64,000 nucleotides of DNA from Delphinapterus leucas (GCF_002288925.2 NW_022098043.1:9733548-9797547); one strand, 5' to 3'; numbered from the stretch's first letter, positions 11,611 to 22,489 are shown. The notes: generated by a model from the sequence alone, not told the origin. Translations and numbers: made by a program.

Positions 11611-13407
11611 CCATCACGGCCCCAGGTGGTTTTTGCAGGCCCCCTGAACCTTGCCCTAACACGACAGCCCTGACCACTCTCATCCCTAAACCCAGCTCTG
11701 GAGACCCAGGCCAGGAATAAGAAATGCACAGCTCTACTCTATCAGTAATGACTGCCTGGGGCTCCATGCTGAAAGAGTTCTGAGGCCATTGAAAGAGCTC
11801 AACAAGAAAAGACATGGTGATGGCTTAGTGATGTCTGCCATGGGACCATAGGAGGCAGACAAGATGTGTGGCGTACATGAACCCAGGCTCAAGTCTCAGC
11901 TCTCCCTCTCATCATGAAGACCACATCCACCATCTAGAACAAGCTCTGTTGCCTTATCCCTTGATCCATCTCCCTAGTCCCTGCCATATGTATGCAATGG
12001 GCTTCTGGAAGTTTTCCAGAGTGATCCCTAGCTCACCTTTGGCTTGGAGCCCTTCCCCACACCCTACCCAGCTTGGCTGAGGTCTTGTCCCCTGCCGGGC
12101 TCCTTACCGGAGACCTGCCCCTGGGGCTGGATCTGGCTCTACCTGCCCCAGCTCCCAGATGGGGTTCTCCTTCTGAGCAAACCCTTCTCCCCGCCTGGCA
12201 TCACATCTCCAATTCCCCTGGGTCCCTTGGAGGTTCATGCCTGAGTGTTGACTCTGAACTTGAGCGTGGCCTTTGTGGTGGAGGGGTTTGGGGAGGAGGT
12301 CACCCTCCGCAGGCTCCAGCCGTAGTCCCAGCAATCTTTCCTTCCCCAGCTTCCAACTTAGAAATAAACTAAGCAGCTTCGCCTCCCAAGCCCTAGAATA
12401 GGGAAGGTGGCCTTGTGCGGTCCAAGAAAAGGCTTCGCCTCTGTACCAACCTCCTCTCATTCTTTGTTCCAATTCTGCATCTTCTGAAAAGACCCCCCAC
12501 CCCAGATCAGCCCCAACAGCCGCAGTGAGCACAAGCTCCTGCCAGGACCCCGCGGAACTGGGAAGAACTTTCTCCAGGTGCTCACCTTTATCCCCCAGGC
12601 AGAGAAGGACATGGGTGGTGCTTCCCATTTTTAAGATAGGGATGCTGAAGTCTGAGCATTCCTGTCTCCCCACCTGTGGGACCTGCCCTGGTGCACCTCC
12701 CTTCTCTGCTTCTTTCCTCATGCAGCTTGTCACTTTAGAAGTGGTCCCAGCTTCCTGGCTTCTGGCTGGGACCAAGGGCATCGCTGCTCTCCTTTCTGTA
12801 TATGTGTCACCTTTGGAGATGGAACAGGGCTGCGGTAATAGATTGGATCAGTCTCTCTCCCCTCCCTCTGGGAAGAAAGGTAACTTCCTGAGGTTGGAGA
12901 GTTTCTTCCCTTTGAGAATTTACCAAACCTGATATGAAAGGAGATCCCAGTCTCCCAATGCACCACTAGAACCTTCTAGTTCCCCAGCTCCATCGTGGAC
13001 CTGCCCCTCCCTGGTCCTCTCCTGTCTGATGAGACCAGGTGACCACAAGGCACAGGGAGGGCAAAGGATGCCATCACCTCTCACCACCTGGAAGGGCTGA
13101 CTGGTGGTGGCTGTCCCCCCAGCTCCAAGGTGAGGGCTGGGTTGCTTGGGGAGCTGTATTGTGAAGGGTTCTGAGATCTGGGGAGAGAGTGCAGTGGTCA
13201 TATAACAGCGGGCCCAGCAGACGGTGGCCCTTGGATCACATTTTTTCCTCGCTCTCCTGAGACCTCGTATTCAGAAGCAATTGTATTCTCAGTAAACCCT
13301 GCAAGAAGATGTGCCTTTACAAACGGATGCTGAAAATGGAGGCTTCTCCTCCTTCCAGTATACTAGAATTCCAGGTAGTGAGAAAAATTAAAGTGGGCTT
13401 CGGTCGA
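11611..13407. other. Unique intergenic DNA downstream of KLHDC7A
   Basis: No repeat I can name. A 225-codon minus-strand open frame at 12104-12781 has no recognisable domain and overlaps plus-strand frames of similar quality, so I do not call it a gene. Part of this stretch could belong to a longer KLHDC7A 3' UTR. Confidence 0.4.
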
Positions 13408-14036
13408 TTTATTCTGCAGACAAGAGCTCCGTGGGCTGTTCCAACTTCAGCTGTTCTGCTTCTCCAACCATCTCTCCCTCTGGCCGGGCCCCCTGGGGCT
13501 CTCCTGGGCTCCTTCCTGGTCCTGCTGGAGCCGCCTCCCTTCATTTTCCCCACCTGTGTGTCCCAGGTGCTTCTGGGAATCTTGGAGGTTGGGGCTCAGT
13601 GGCCAATGTTTAGGAAGAGGCCCTGGCAGCTTATGGAGGTCTAGCCCAGATCCAGCAGGGTCAGCTTGAGGGGTCATTGGGGGTCAACTGGCCCTCGGAA
13701 CCAGGACTGGGATAAGGCTGTGCCCCTGAACTTGGCTGGGGTCCTGGTACCTGACCCCCATTCAGAGCTCAAGCAAGGTGATGGCCATCCCTGCGGACGT
13801 GGGCATCCTGGGCCTCAGAGCACCAGTTCCGAGTTCCATTTCCACACTGGGCTTCTGCAGCCCAATGGGGGCAAAGATGCAGTTAAGAAGTCCAGCCAGT
13901 GGAGGAGAAAGGACTGGAATTCACCTCCTGCTGGCCAGATTCCCAGGCCACCTGATCTCCCAGAAATGGTCCATGGAGGATGGGTAGGGGATGTTTTTGC
14001 CTCTAGTTTTGCAGAAGGGGCCCAGCAGAGGGGCCA
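13408..14036 (-). other. KLHDC7A: KLHDC7A 3' UTR, minimal extent
   Basis: Follows the TAG stop at 14037-14039 on the minus strand. The first AATAAA I noticed downstream on the minus strand is at 13413-13408 (tttatt on the plus strand), about 625 nt after the stop. The human transcript is known to me as having a long 3' UTR, so a more distal site is possible (another AATAAA lies at 10217-10212). The extent is inferred, not shown. Confidence 0.45.
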
Positions 14037-16412
14037 CTAGACCCTGGTCTGGGGCACATCAGGGCCGGGCAAGGTCAGGACGGTGGGCAGGAGGGTGCCC
14101 TGCGGGGAGGGGAAGCTCTGTAGCTCCTCGGGCACAAACCTGGGTGAGACGTAGTCGGCCAGGAAGCGGAGGGTGCGCTGGCGCCCCACACAGTAGATGA
14201 GGTCGTCCACCACGGCACACTGGAAGGTGTCCGGGTAAGGGGTCCGATGTGTGGCGCACTCGTACCAGAGGCGGGTGCTGGCGCTGCAGCGGTACACGCT
14301 GATGCCCAGGCTGCGGTTGAGGTCAAAGCGATAGAGAAAGCCTTTGACCGCCACCATCTGGGCTGTGCGGTCCTTGCCGCCCCCAGTGGGGCCGGCCCGC
14401 CAGCGCTGCTCCTGGGTGGAGAATCGGAGCAGCAGGTAGCGCAGGGAGCCGCCGGTGACGAAGATCTCTCCGGCACACGCCGCGGCTGTGTGCGCCAGGG
14501 CAAAGGCGTCACTGGGGAGCGGCGGGGAAAAGGTCCAGCGGTCCAGGCGAGGGTCGTAGCATTCCACCGTGTTCAGACACTCACCCCCGATGGCGTACAG
14601 GTGTCCATCCAGGGCCACCAGCTGGCAGTGAGGGCGGGCCTGGTTCAGAGGGCACACCTCACTCCAGATGCCCGTCAGCGGGTTGTAGCAGAAGACACGG
14701 TTGGAGGGCTGGTGCCCAAACCCCTGGCAACCGGACACGATGAAGAGATAATTGAAGAGGCTACAGACGGCACAGCCCCGGGACACAGCCTCAGGGGGCA
14801 GACGGGCCAGCGGGTGCCAGACATCCCGCTCGTCGTCATAGCAGCAGAGGCGGCTGGAGTCTTCCTGGGGGCACATGTCGGCCACCACCAGGTGCTTGCG
14901 GCCCCGGAGCCGTCTCTGGAGGATCAGCTCCCGCTCTGCCCCACTCAGGCACCCGTAGATGTCTGGGCTGCGCAGGACCTGGAGGTAGTTGTCACTCATC
15001 ACCTTGTAGGCGGCTTCTTTCAGGGCCTCCAGGCTCTGCTTCTTGGCAAAGGCCAGCACCTCATAACAATTGCCCAGATCCAGGTGGGCATCTGGGGCTG
15101 ATCCAGGGCTGAGCGGGAGGTGAAAGAAATTGGCCCCAGCCACAAAGTGCAGGTGGGGCTTCCCGCTGCTTCCAGCTGAGCTGGGCCCAAGAGAATCCTG
15201 GGATATGGGGCTGGTGGGCAGGGCGCTCTGGTCTGGGCAGGATGGAGCAGGGTCCCCAAAGCCTTCGAGCTGCAGCTGAAGCTCCGGGTTCTCCACGATC
15301 TGAAGGAGGCTCTGCTTCCTGCTGAAGCCTTGTGTGGAGGGTGACAGCACAGGCTCGGGGGTGGCGGCTGTCCCCACTCCACCTACTCTGTCGTCGGCCT
15401 GGCCTCCCAAGGCTGCCCCCACTCCCAGGGGGCCTGGCCCTGACACAGGGGGTGGAACCTCCGCCAGGGCTGCTGTTCTGGGGGCCAGCATGTCCCTGGA
15501 GGTGGCCTGACAGGTGGATTCAACAAAGTAGTCGTACACCTTGCACTTCAGCCTGGGCCTGGTCCCCTCCATCTTCTCCGGTATGAAATTCTCCTCCACT
15601 CGAACCCGGGCCACAGACAAGAAGGTATAGGAGGCCTCGGTGGCTCCCTCCTGCTGACGCAGGGCCAGGCCCATGTCCGAGGCAGCCCAGAGGGCCCCAG
15701 CCTCTTCCCTGTGGACCCCTGTCACACGGGTAAAGACCCAGCTCTTGTTCATATCACTCTTGCCTTCTGTGTGGGCCGCCCCGCACCGGTCGGGGGATTC
15801 CTGCTCCCCGGCCCCCAGCTGCTCCTGGGATCTGCTGTCCTGCCATGGGGCAAGCTCGCCACTCACACCGCTGCCGTCCGCTGCAGCGAGGCCAGTTAGG
15901 GAGCTTTGGGGTTCACTGTACCAATGGGGGCGACGGGGCAGCTTACCGCCAGCAGCTGTTCCGGCTTTCTGGCCACTGCCCCGAGGACGTGCCAGGCCAG
16001 AGTCCATGCACTGCCCATCCTGTTCCTCACCAGCACGTTTCCTCTCGGGTTTCCCAGTCGCTTGGGCTTCTGAGTCTGCAGGAGGTGCTCCTGTCGCCAG
16101 GACTCTGGGACCCTCCGGATTCTCCCAGCTGCAGCCCAGCGATACTCCGGCCGCCTTGCTTCCCCTCCGGCATCTCAGGCCCCACTGTGGCGCCCCGGAA
16201 ACAGCCTCCTGGATGGCAGGCTGCCTAGAGCCCTCTGCCTCGTCCTTGGCCTCAGCCTTGGCGTTCCCACCCCCCTGGGCAGGCCTTGGCTTGTACAGCC
16301 TGTAGGCTGCGGTCGCCAGGAGCAGGGCAGCGGCAGACAGCACCACCTTGCCCACCAGCTGCATGTCCAGATGGCAGCCCCAGGCCTCTGCTCCCTCTCC
16401 TCTGGGGAGCAT
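14037..16412 (-). CDS. KLHDC7A: Kelch domain-containing protein 7A (KLHDC7A), intact single exon
   Basis: This is a 791-residue frame without interruption, close to the 777 residues I recall for human KLHDC7A and co-linear with it from start to stop. The start is the ATG at 16412-16410 (context aacATGc); a second in-frame ATG is at residue 17. A hydrophobic segment at about residues 23-40 (VVLSAAALLLATAAYRLY) looks like an N-terminal membrane anchor. Residues 45-430 are mostly low-complexity, with conserved islands at 221-236 (SWVFTRV) and 363-384 (FSRKQSLLQI). Residues 444-503 form a BACK-like helical region (LDLGNCYEVL to LQRRLRG). Residues 505-755 carry divergent kelch repeats, with glycine pairs at 609-610 and 654-655 and blade signatures such as YDPRLDRW. 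There is no BTB domain. The family is poorly characterised; a role in protein binding or as an E3 adaptor is inference from the kelch fold only. The stop is TAG. The GC-rich coding sequence produces long antisense open frames. Confidence 0.97.
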   Translation of the reverse strand: MLPRGEGAEAWGCHLDMQLVGKVVLSAAALLLATAAYRLYKPRPAQGGGNAKAEAKDEAEGSRQPAIQEAVSGAPQWGLRCRRGSKAAGVSLGCSWENPEGPRVLATGAPPADSEAQATGKPERKRAGEEQDGQCMDSGLARPRGSGQKAGTAAGGKLPRRPHWYSEPQSSLTGLAAADGSGVSGELAPWQDSRSQEQLGAGEQESPDRCGAAHTEGKSDMNKSWVFTRVTGVHREEAGALWAASDMGLALRQQEGATEASYTFLSVARVRVEENFIPEKMEGTRPRLKCKVYDYFVESTCQATSRDMLAPRTAALAEVPPPVSGPGPLGVGAALGGQADDRVGGVGTAATPEPVLSPSTQGFSRKQSLLQIVENPELQLQLEGFGDPAPSCPDQSALPTSPISQDSLGPSSAGSSGKPHLHFVAGANFFHLPLSPGSAPDAHLDLGNCYEVLAFAKKQSLEALKEAAYKVMSDNYLQVLRSPDIYGCLSGAERELILQRRLRGRKHLVVADMCPQEDSSRLCCYDDERDVWHPLARLPPEAVSRGCAVCSLFNYLFIVSGCQGFGHQPSNRVFCYNPLTGIWSEVCPLNQARPHCQLVALDGHLYAIGGECLNTVECYDPRLDRWTFSPPLPSDAFALAHTAAACAGEIFVTGGSLRYLLLRFSTQEQRWRAGPTGGGKDRTAQMVAVKGFLYRFDLNRSLGISVYRCSASTRLWYECATHRTPYPDTFQCAVVDDLIYCVGRQRTLRFLADYVSPRFVPEELQSFPSPQGTLLPTVLTLPGPDVPQTRV

Positions 16413-17200
16413 GTTCCCAAGCCGACCTGGGGCAGAGGAATGTCAAGAATCTGATTAATGATTGCCCAGTAGGGAGTGGTTCCTGGTTCCTGCCGAGCTG
16501 AGAGGGACGGGGGCCTTGGGCTGGCTCTGACCGGCTGCCCAGCGGAGGAGTTGTGGCAAAGGTGACTTTGAGCTGGCAGAGGGTGGCCGGTGGGGCTCAG
16601 GGCTGGCAGATCTCGGCTGCTGGCCTCCTTGGATCCTTCGCTGCTTTCCCTGGGAGTGGGAGGCACCTGCCGGGGGGCTGAGCTTGTGATAATCCACCCG
16701 AGCCGGCAGCAGCTGGAGAGGGTTAGGAGTGTCCAGCGGGTACACAGAGAGGGAGGGAGCTCTTGACCAAACAGTCACCGGATGCCAGGAAAGGCACGGG
16801 GTTGGTGATTATTTGTGTGTGTGTTTTGTTTTCTCTTTTGCAAATCCACTGGGCTGGGAGGGTTGGGTGTGGTGACTTGTGGGGCAGGTGGAGCCACGGC
16901 AGGCATGGCAGGAGAACCTCCCGGGTCTGTTTTCTTCCTGTTGAGGTTGGTTGTTCCCCACGGTGGGGGGTGGGGTCTGCAGTCAGCAGCAGGTGAGGCT
17001 GAGCGGGGGACTGCGGCCAAACCACCTGAACTGGCTCCTGCGTGACTCTGCCCTCCTTCCCTGCCTGATAAGTTGACTAAGAAAACCGGCCTTCCTGTGA
17101 GGAGTTGGGGAAAACACATGGCATTAGTACCTAGATCGGGCACAGACATGGGCCACAACCTCACCCTCTGAACCAGACAACCTCATATGGTGAGAGGCCA
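16413..17200 (-). promoter_or_regulatory. KLHDC7A: KLHDC7A 5' flank and candidate promoter
   Basis: Repeat-free DNA upstream of the start codon. No clear TATA box was seen. About 50 bp upstream of the ATG lies an HNF1/homeodomain-like site (TTAATGATT, 16455-16463 on the plus strand). A possible splice acceptor, tctgccccag, ends at 16427, only 14 nt upstream of the ATG. Promoter status is inferred from position. Confidence 0.4.
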
Positions 17201-17227
17201 AGGGAGACTCACCCGCCGCTCATCTCA

Positions 17228-17415
17228 CCGGCGCTGTGGGTTTCGGATCCAGGCCACACAGCTCTGCTACGTACCAGCAGTGTGACCTTAGGCAAGTGAT
17301 TTCACCTCTCTGTGCCTCGGTTTCTTCATCTGAAAAATGGGGGTAACAGCATCTCATAAGGTTGTGGTGAGAACAAAATGGGTTAATGTGTGTAAAGGCC
17401 ATAAGGCTGATGACT
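17228..17415 (+). repeat. MIR SINE
   Basis: Nearly complete sense MIR: cagtgtgaccttaggcaagt, then ctgtgcctcggtttcttcat, then the gttaatgtgtgtaaaggcc tail. Confidence 0.85.
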
Positions 17416-17681
17416 CACATTAATTGTCATCAGTTGGACCTTTGGAAGCGCAGGTGTAATTCTGCCCCTCCCCAGACTGAGGTCTTTTTGCGGTCCCCAA
17501 ATGCCAGGGCAGGGGTTTCAGCCTCATGCTACCTATGGGGGCTGATGGTGCCAGGTGGGCGGTCTCAGCACCCCCTGGTCCCACTGTTTCAGAGTCACTT
17601 AGAGTCTAGGTGGTGACGCCGTCACTCTCGATCTCTAAATGTTGGCATTTAACTTTTAAATATGAGAATAAAAACCCTCTG

Positions 17682-17898
17682 AGGGCTTCCCTGGTGGCGC
17701 AGTGGTTGCGAGTCCGCCTGCCGATGCAGGGGACGTGGGTTCGTGCCCCAGTCCGTGAGGATCCCACATGCCGCGGAGCGGCTGGGCCCGTGAGCCACGG
17801 CCACTGAGCCTGCGCATCCGGAGCCTGTGCTCCGCAACGGGAGAGGCCACAACAGTGAGAGGCCCGTGTACCGCAAAAAAAAAAAACAAAAAGAAAAA
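17682..17898 (+). mobile_element. CHR-type SINE, plus strand
   Basis: Head gggcttccctggtggcgcag, pol III A and B box motifs, and an A-rich tail to about 17898. The flanks aaaaccctctga (left) and aaaacccactctga (right) are a probable duplication differing by a 2-bp indel. Confidence 0.93.
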
Positions 17899-17974
17899 AA
17901 CCCACTCTGAAATACAGAGTTTTCAGAGGAATATGTCTCTGAAACCTTGACTTGAGGAGAAAATCCTGATTCCT

Positions 17975-18270
17975 TATGATGCTGTTCACAACCCTCTACG
18001 CTCCAGCCTTAGTTTACCTTCCAAAATCATCCCCTGATCGCTGCTGTGCCTACCTGGCTCTGGGCTGGGGCTCAGGCTTTTCCCCCGTCTTTGCTGGTCC
18101 ACATTCCTCCAGCCATCTGAGTCAGGTCAAAGGCTGCCCCCTGTGCCTCCTTCCTGGTGCCTCCCTCCTTCCGGCATCATCGTTTCCTTCTTGTTCTGTT
18201 GTTCTTCTATGTGCCTCTTTTAGCTTTCATCACACGGGCTGCGGCTCAAAGTACACACTGCTCTGCTGGA
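17975..18270 (+). repeat. L2-like LINE fragment
   Basis: C/T-rich sense text resembling L2 3' sequence (caaccctctacgctccagcc; gtgcctccttcctggtgcct). Diverged; the borders are soft. 18271-18610 has nothing I can name. Confidence 0.4.
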
Positions 18271-18609
18271 CTCTAAGTCTCCAAGTAAGTTCAACTCTGG
18301 GGCCGGAGGCAAATTGGGACAAAAGCCAACATATTTGTGCCTTTCTGCGGGGAGGATGGGGGTGGACACTCAGGATGCATCTCATCTACTGTTCACTGTC
18401 CCGTTTGGGAGGGATACAATTGTCATCCCCACTTTATGGCAGCTCCAATGTTATGTCAATTTGCCTGTAAATGGGGATTTCTATCTTTTGTTTCCAGACT
18501 CCTGAATTTTACAGACTTGAATTCACCCAACAGGTAACACTGCCCCGGTAGTCAGGCGTTCTCTGCCTGTCTTGCTGGTGACCCGCAGCAGGGTTTTCTC
18601 GCTTTCCAT

Positions 18610-18750
18610 CACGGTCACAATGGTGATTTACAGTTATCGTTAGACGTGCAGATTTCCAAGCTCTGCCCCCAGATTTTATGATTCAGTAGGTTTGGGATGG
18701 CTTCCAGGAAATCCTCATTTTTAATAATCATCTCAGGAGATTCCAGTGGG
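18610..18750. repeat. MER5-like hAT-Charlie fragment
   Basis: Central wording ccaagctctgcccccagatt and gattcagtaggtttgggatg, then atcctcatttttaataatca, resembles MER5 non-autonomous DNA transposons. Orientation is ambiguous because the family is near-palindromic. Confidence 0.5.
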
Positions 18751-18899
18751 TAGAGGAATGGAAAGTAAGTCAGTGTTTTTACTTGTCTGCTAAGAATTCC
18801 TCTTCACCCCTGAGTGGTGGGTGAGCAGTTGCCCCCTAGACCATCCAGGAGAGTGGCGGGGAAAGGGGAATGGATCCTGGGTACTTTGTATGAGTGAAA

Positions 18900-19045
18900 T
18901 AATCTCACCTTCCCAGTCATCCAGGAAGGTGGGTATTGTCATCGCCCTCATTTTACAGGTGAGGAAACCGAGGCTTAGAGGGATGCACCAATGTCAACGG
19001 AGGTTGTCAGTGGCAGAGTCTTGATTTATAACCAGGTGTCTCTAA
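18900..19045 (-). repeat. MIR SINE, minus strand
   Basis: Antisense MIR core: ttttacaggtgaggaaaccg, then gtcagtggcagagtcttgat. Confidence 0.7.
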
Positions 19046-20334
19046 CTGCAAGGCCCATTTATCTTCCTCTGGGAAGGAGAGGATGAGCTATAAAGGGGAA
19101 TAAAAATGATTTGTCCGGTGGTGAAATCAGGGCTTTGGGGACTGATGTGGACCGCCCCCCTCCCAGGGGCCAAGCTACCATTTCAGCAGTAAGGGCAGCT
19201 TTGGGCCTCCCATACCCTTAGAGAGGGAGACTTGTGGCATGCCCTCCTGAGTGCTGTGACCTGGCATTGTCCTCTCAGATGCCACCAAGGGAGCAGTGTC
19301 TCAGCCCCTTTCATGGGCTGCTTCCCATGTGTCCTGGAGCACCCTACCTATAGCTACAGCTTAAAGGCTTTGAGTCAGACAATCACTCTTTCCATTTGGA
19401 ACTGTGCCCCTGGGTATTGGATGTGGCCAAACCAGGCCCCTGGGTGGCCAGGAGAAAGTGAAAGGGCCACTGCGAGCAGAAGACCCAGCCCCAGCCCTGG
19501 GGAAGGACTTACATCCAGATCTGGAAGATGGTGCCTATGCCTGAGATACGATCAAGTCACAGTGTATCACAAAGGAAAAATTAAAAAGGTGACTTGTCAA
19601 CAGGTGCTTATTGACAAAGTACAACCAGATTATTCGATAGCCAGGGAGGCTGGAACAAGGGGCATCAGAAGAGAGGTCAGGAGAGGATTCCAGAAAGAGG
19701 TGTTTAGCATTGAATATTGATCAAAGAAAGAGGGGGCATAGACTGATGGATTGATTGATTGATTGATAGGACAGTTATTTTCCAGATGTTTACCATGTAC
19801 CAGGCCCTGTGCAGTGACCTAGGTTAAGAGACACCCGTGGAGCCTGAACCCGTGGAGACTGCTGACTCTGGGGGAAGAAGATGCTTAGCAAGAAGGTGGT
19901 GAAGTGTGATGATGCTCCTAGGTGGGGGTGTCTGGGGGAGAGGGAAGCAGGAGTCCCTGTGCCAGGCCAGGACACGAGAGTGGAGAGGGTACTTGGTAGG
20001 CAGAACAGGGAGGGCCAAGCAGAGGGAAATAGCAAGGGGTGAGGAATACAGGGGGACGTGAGAGCTGTGACAATGCATGAGACCTCCAGACTGGATCTTG
20101 GGGCTGGGTGCAGGCTGTGCGTATGAGGGTGGAGGGTCAGGTGACACTGATATGAATCCTGGCTTAGCACTTCCTTCGTTGGAGGGTGGAAGTAACACCT
20201 GTGAAACAGCTGAGCGCAGAGGGGACCTTCATTAAAGGAGGCTTTTTGCTGTCTGCCCTCCATTCTGGTCCCCAGTGACCACGGCCACCTGAGATAGTTA
20301 TAAAATGTAGGCTGTGAGGTAGGCTGTAGGTATG
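19046..20334. other. Intergenic DNA with a short (GATT)n run
   Basis: A (GATT) microsatellite lies at 19748-19768. Text after it (gtttaccatgtaccaggccc) suggests a diverged minus-strand MIR or L2. A 162-codon plus-strand frame at 19232-19720 and a 188-codon minus frame at 19790-20356 have no recognisable domain and are not called genes. Confidence 0.35.
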
Positions 20335-20830
20335 GCTGTAGGTATGGTGAGGCCAACAGATCAGGAGATGACTGCTCTTGGAAAGGTAGCTTGTTACAGT
20401 TCCCTAGGGGAGCCCCTACCCTGTGCTATACAGGGCCACATGAGGATGCACCAGGGTCACCAGGAGGCAGAGGAAGGAGGGGAAGTGGGAAGCATTGACT
20501 TTACTATGTTTTTCATGGGAAGGTAAGGTAAAGGATGGGCAATGTAGGGTAGGCTTAGAAGTGGCTAGGTTGAATAATTTCAGGGGACCCTGGGGCTGTC
20601 TTTATTTGTCTCGCTTCTGGTCCTGGAGTGATTAGGGTAGGGGACCACTGGCCCTGAGGTATAAGAGCCTTGTGACAGCCTATAAAGGAGGTGGTGGGGG
20701 GGGGGGAAGGATTTGGACTGGCTCATTTGCATATGAGAGATGTACTCCTAGGTGAGTCATTTGCCATCTCTAGGAACTAGCTAGCCTTCGGAGCTCAGTC
20801 AGCTCAGCGGGCCCCAGATGCCCAAGTTCT
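20335..20830 (+). repeat. Unassigned repeat, copy A
   Basis: Shares a series of blocks in the same order and orientation with 51538-51965. Examples are agatcaggagatgactgc (agataactgc in copy B), ttgaataatttcag, a G-rich middle, ttgcatatgaga (ttgcatgtgaaa), and tctctaggaa. The diverged spacing suggests an old LTR or DNA repeat; the family is unknown to me. Confidence 0.6.
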
Positions 20831-20929
20831 ATATCAAGAAGATATAGTTACTACAGGGAGTCAGAAGACCAGAAGCGAGAGACTAGGGACTTTGGGGTCT
20901 CTAAGAGGCTGCCGGCTCCCCCGCTGGAT

Positions 20930-21300
20930 GGTTGGGAGTGAGTTTGGGCTCTACCTTGAAGTCTAATCCCACCCGGCATGTGAGCACGAGGCTCCTGCCA
21001 GCTGACTTCAAAGTCCATAAATTACAGCTTTTTTTCCTCCAAGCCATTTGGAAAAAGTGAGATGAACAAATGAAGACAGGAGCAAAATTAAAAGATAATT
21101 GGAAGTCTATATTGGGCTTCTGTGGATGTGCGTGCCTGCTGCCAATCTGGTCTCTCCGTGCCGGCAGGATCAATTGAGAGCTCTTCGGCTGGCTCAGGGG
21201 GTGGATAAAACAGAGGCAAATGCGAGCCATGCAAATAAACAGACGCGTCTTCCAGCGATTAACTCTGCATTCCATCATGCCGGTGCCTCCTCCGGTCTGC
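20930..21300. promoter_or_regulatory. Conserved-looking non-coding block
   Basis: Repeat-free, with no plausible exon. It has an octamer ATGCAAAT at 21229-21236 and several AT-rich homeodomain-type cores (ataaattaca, agataattgg, gcgattaactc). The call as a candidate enhancer rests on composition and motif density only. Confidence 0.3.
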
Positions 21301-21477
21301 TCAGCCTGATGAGTCTGTGTGTTCCAAGGTGCAGGTGGACTCCAGGTGGGTGCAACAAGTGAGGGCCTGAGTGGAGGGTCCGAGGTGGTGCAGAGCTGGG
21401 CGCGGGCACTTTGGGAGGAGAGGTGTGTGCAGAGAGTGGGCGGAGACGTCAGAGAGGGAGTCGGGGAGTTGTGTGGC

Positions 21478-21652
21478 CTTACACACAGACATGCACACAC
21501 AGACACACACACGCATGTGAACACACACGCACGTGTGCGCGCATGAACGCGCGCACACATGTGTACATGCATGTATACAGATGCGCACGCACACGCGTGT
21601 GTATGAGTGTACGTGTATGCGTGCACGCACGCACGCACACATACACACTTGA
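21478..21652. repeat. (CA/TG)n complex microsatellite, alternating purine-pyrimidine
   Basis: About 175 bp of mixed CA, TG, CG and TA dinucleotides (acacacacacgcatgtg, gtgtgcgcgcatgaacgcgc). It creates long spurious open frames on both strands. Such alternation favours Z-DNA and length polymorphism. Confidence 0.95.
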
Positions 21653-22489
21653 GGGAGACCATGGACTTTTAAATCCAGAAGTGTCATCAATAAATGGATC
21701 CTGTCTGATGGGGGAGACTAAGTCCTAGCTGTCTGTCCAGCTGGGACTAGAACACAGGGCATCGGACTGGGTCTAGGGGTGGAGGATTAGGTCAAGGATA
21801 AGTTGCCACTTGTCAGAAGGGTACTCAGTATTTGATGGTGGTATGGTGGTTCTCTACACTCACCCAGAGGCCTTTCCTCGAGAAACTCTCCTTAACATAT
21901 GTTGGGCTTTTTTACCCTCAGCGTCCCTGGGCTGCACCCCCAGCTGATGTGCACGGCTGCATCCACACCGGTTGTTAAATGTTGACCTATTTCCATTCTG
22001 GTTGGTGAATAGCCACCGCCCCAAGCCCACCAGCCTGGCTGCCGTTCCCCCAGCACACCCTCTGTCCTCCCCACCATTTACGAACTAGAAGTCAATGCTT
22101 GGTATCACAGGCTCCTCCAATGCTGCACCACTCAGCTAGGGCAGGACCACGCTTCACCAGGAGGTAAAGTGCCGAATATTCCCCCATGCCACTGGCTCCG
22201 CCCCAACCCCCAGGCTCCTGTTCTGCTCCGTCTAGGGTGATGCTGGCACAAGGGTTCCTGGACCGAGGATGCCACCTTAGCTGGGATTCTGAGCCTGCAA
22301 AGGTAAGGCCAAACAGGGACCCTGGTGGATGTGCCACGGTGAATGCCACTTGCTGAGCCCCGAGTGCTAAGCTCACCCCTTCCTGGGCATCCCGTCAAAT
22401 TTTCCATTCACGTGACCTGAACAAATAACTGTCACGGTTGTTATGGGCACAGCCCTTGACCGGGCACTTCTCACTGTACCACCCAGTGC
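21653..22489. other. Unique intergenic DNA
   Basis: No repeat or gene recognised. Confidence 0.4.

Noticed and set aside
12104..12781. 225-codon minus-strand open frame
   Set aside because: No recognisable domain, overlapped by plus-strand frames of similar length; likely chance in GC-rich DNA or KLHDC7A 3' flank.
14247..15101. 284-codon plus-strand open frame
   Set aside because: Antisense shadow of the GC-rich KLHDC7A coding sequence; no domain of its own. The same applies to 15673-16305.
17682..17760. tRNA gene in the SINE heads
   Set aside because: The tRNA-like heads with A and B boxes belong to CHR SINEs; no complete cloverleaf.
19232..19720. 162-codon plus-strand frame
   Set aside because: No domain or splice context supporting an exon.
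20901..21690. 253- and 129-codon minus-strand frames
   Set aside because: Translations are dominated by the CA/TG microsatellite (Cys/Val/His/Thr runs).
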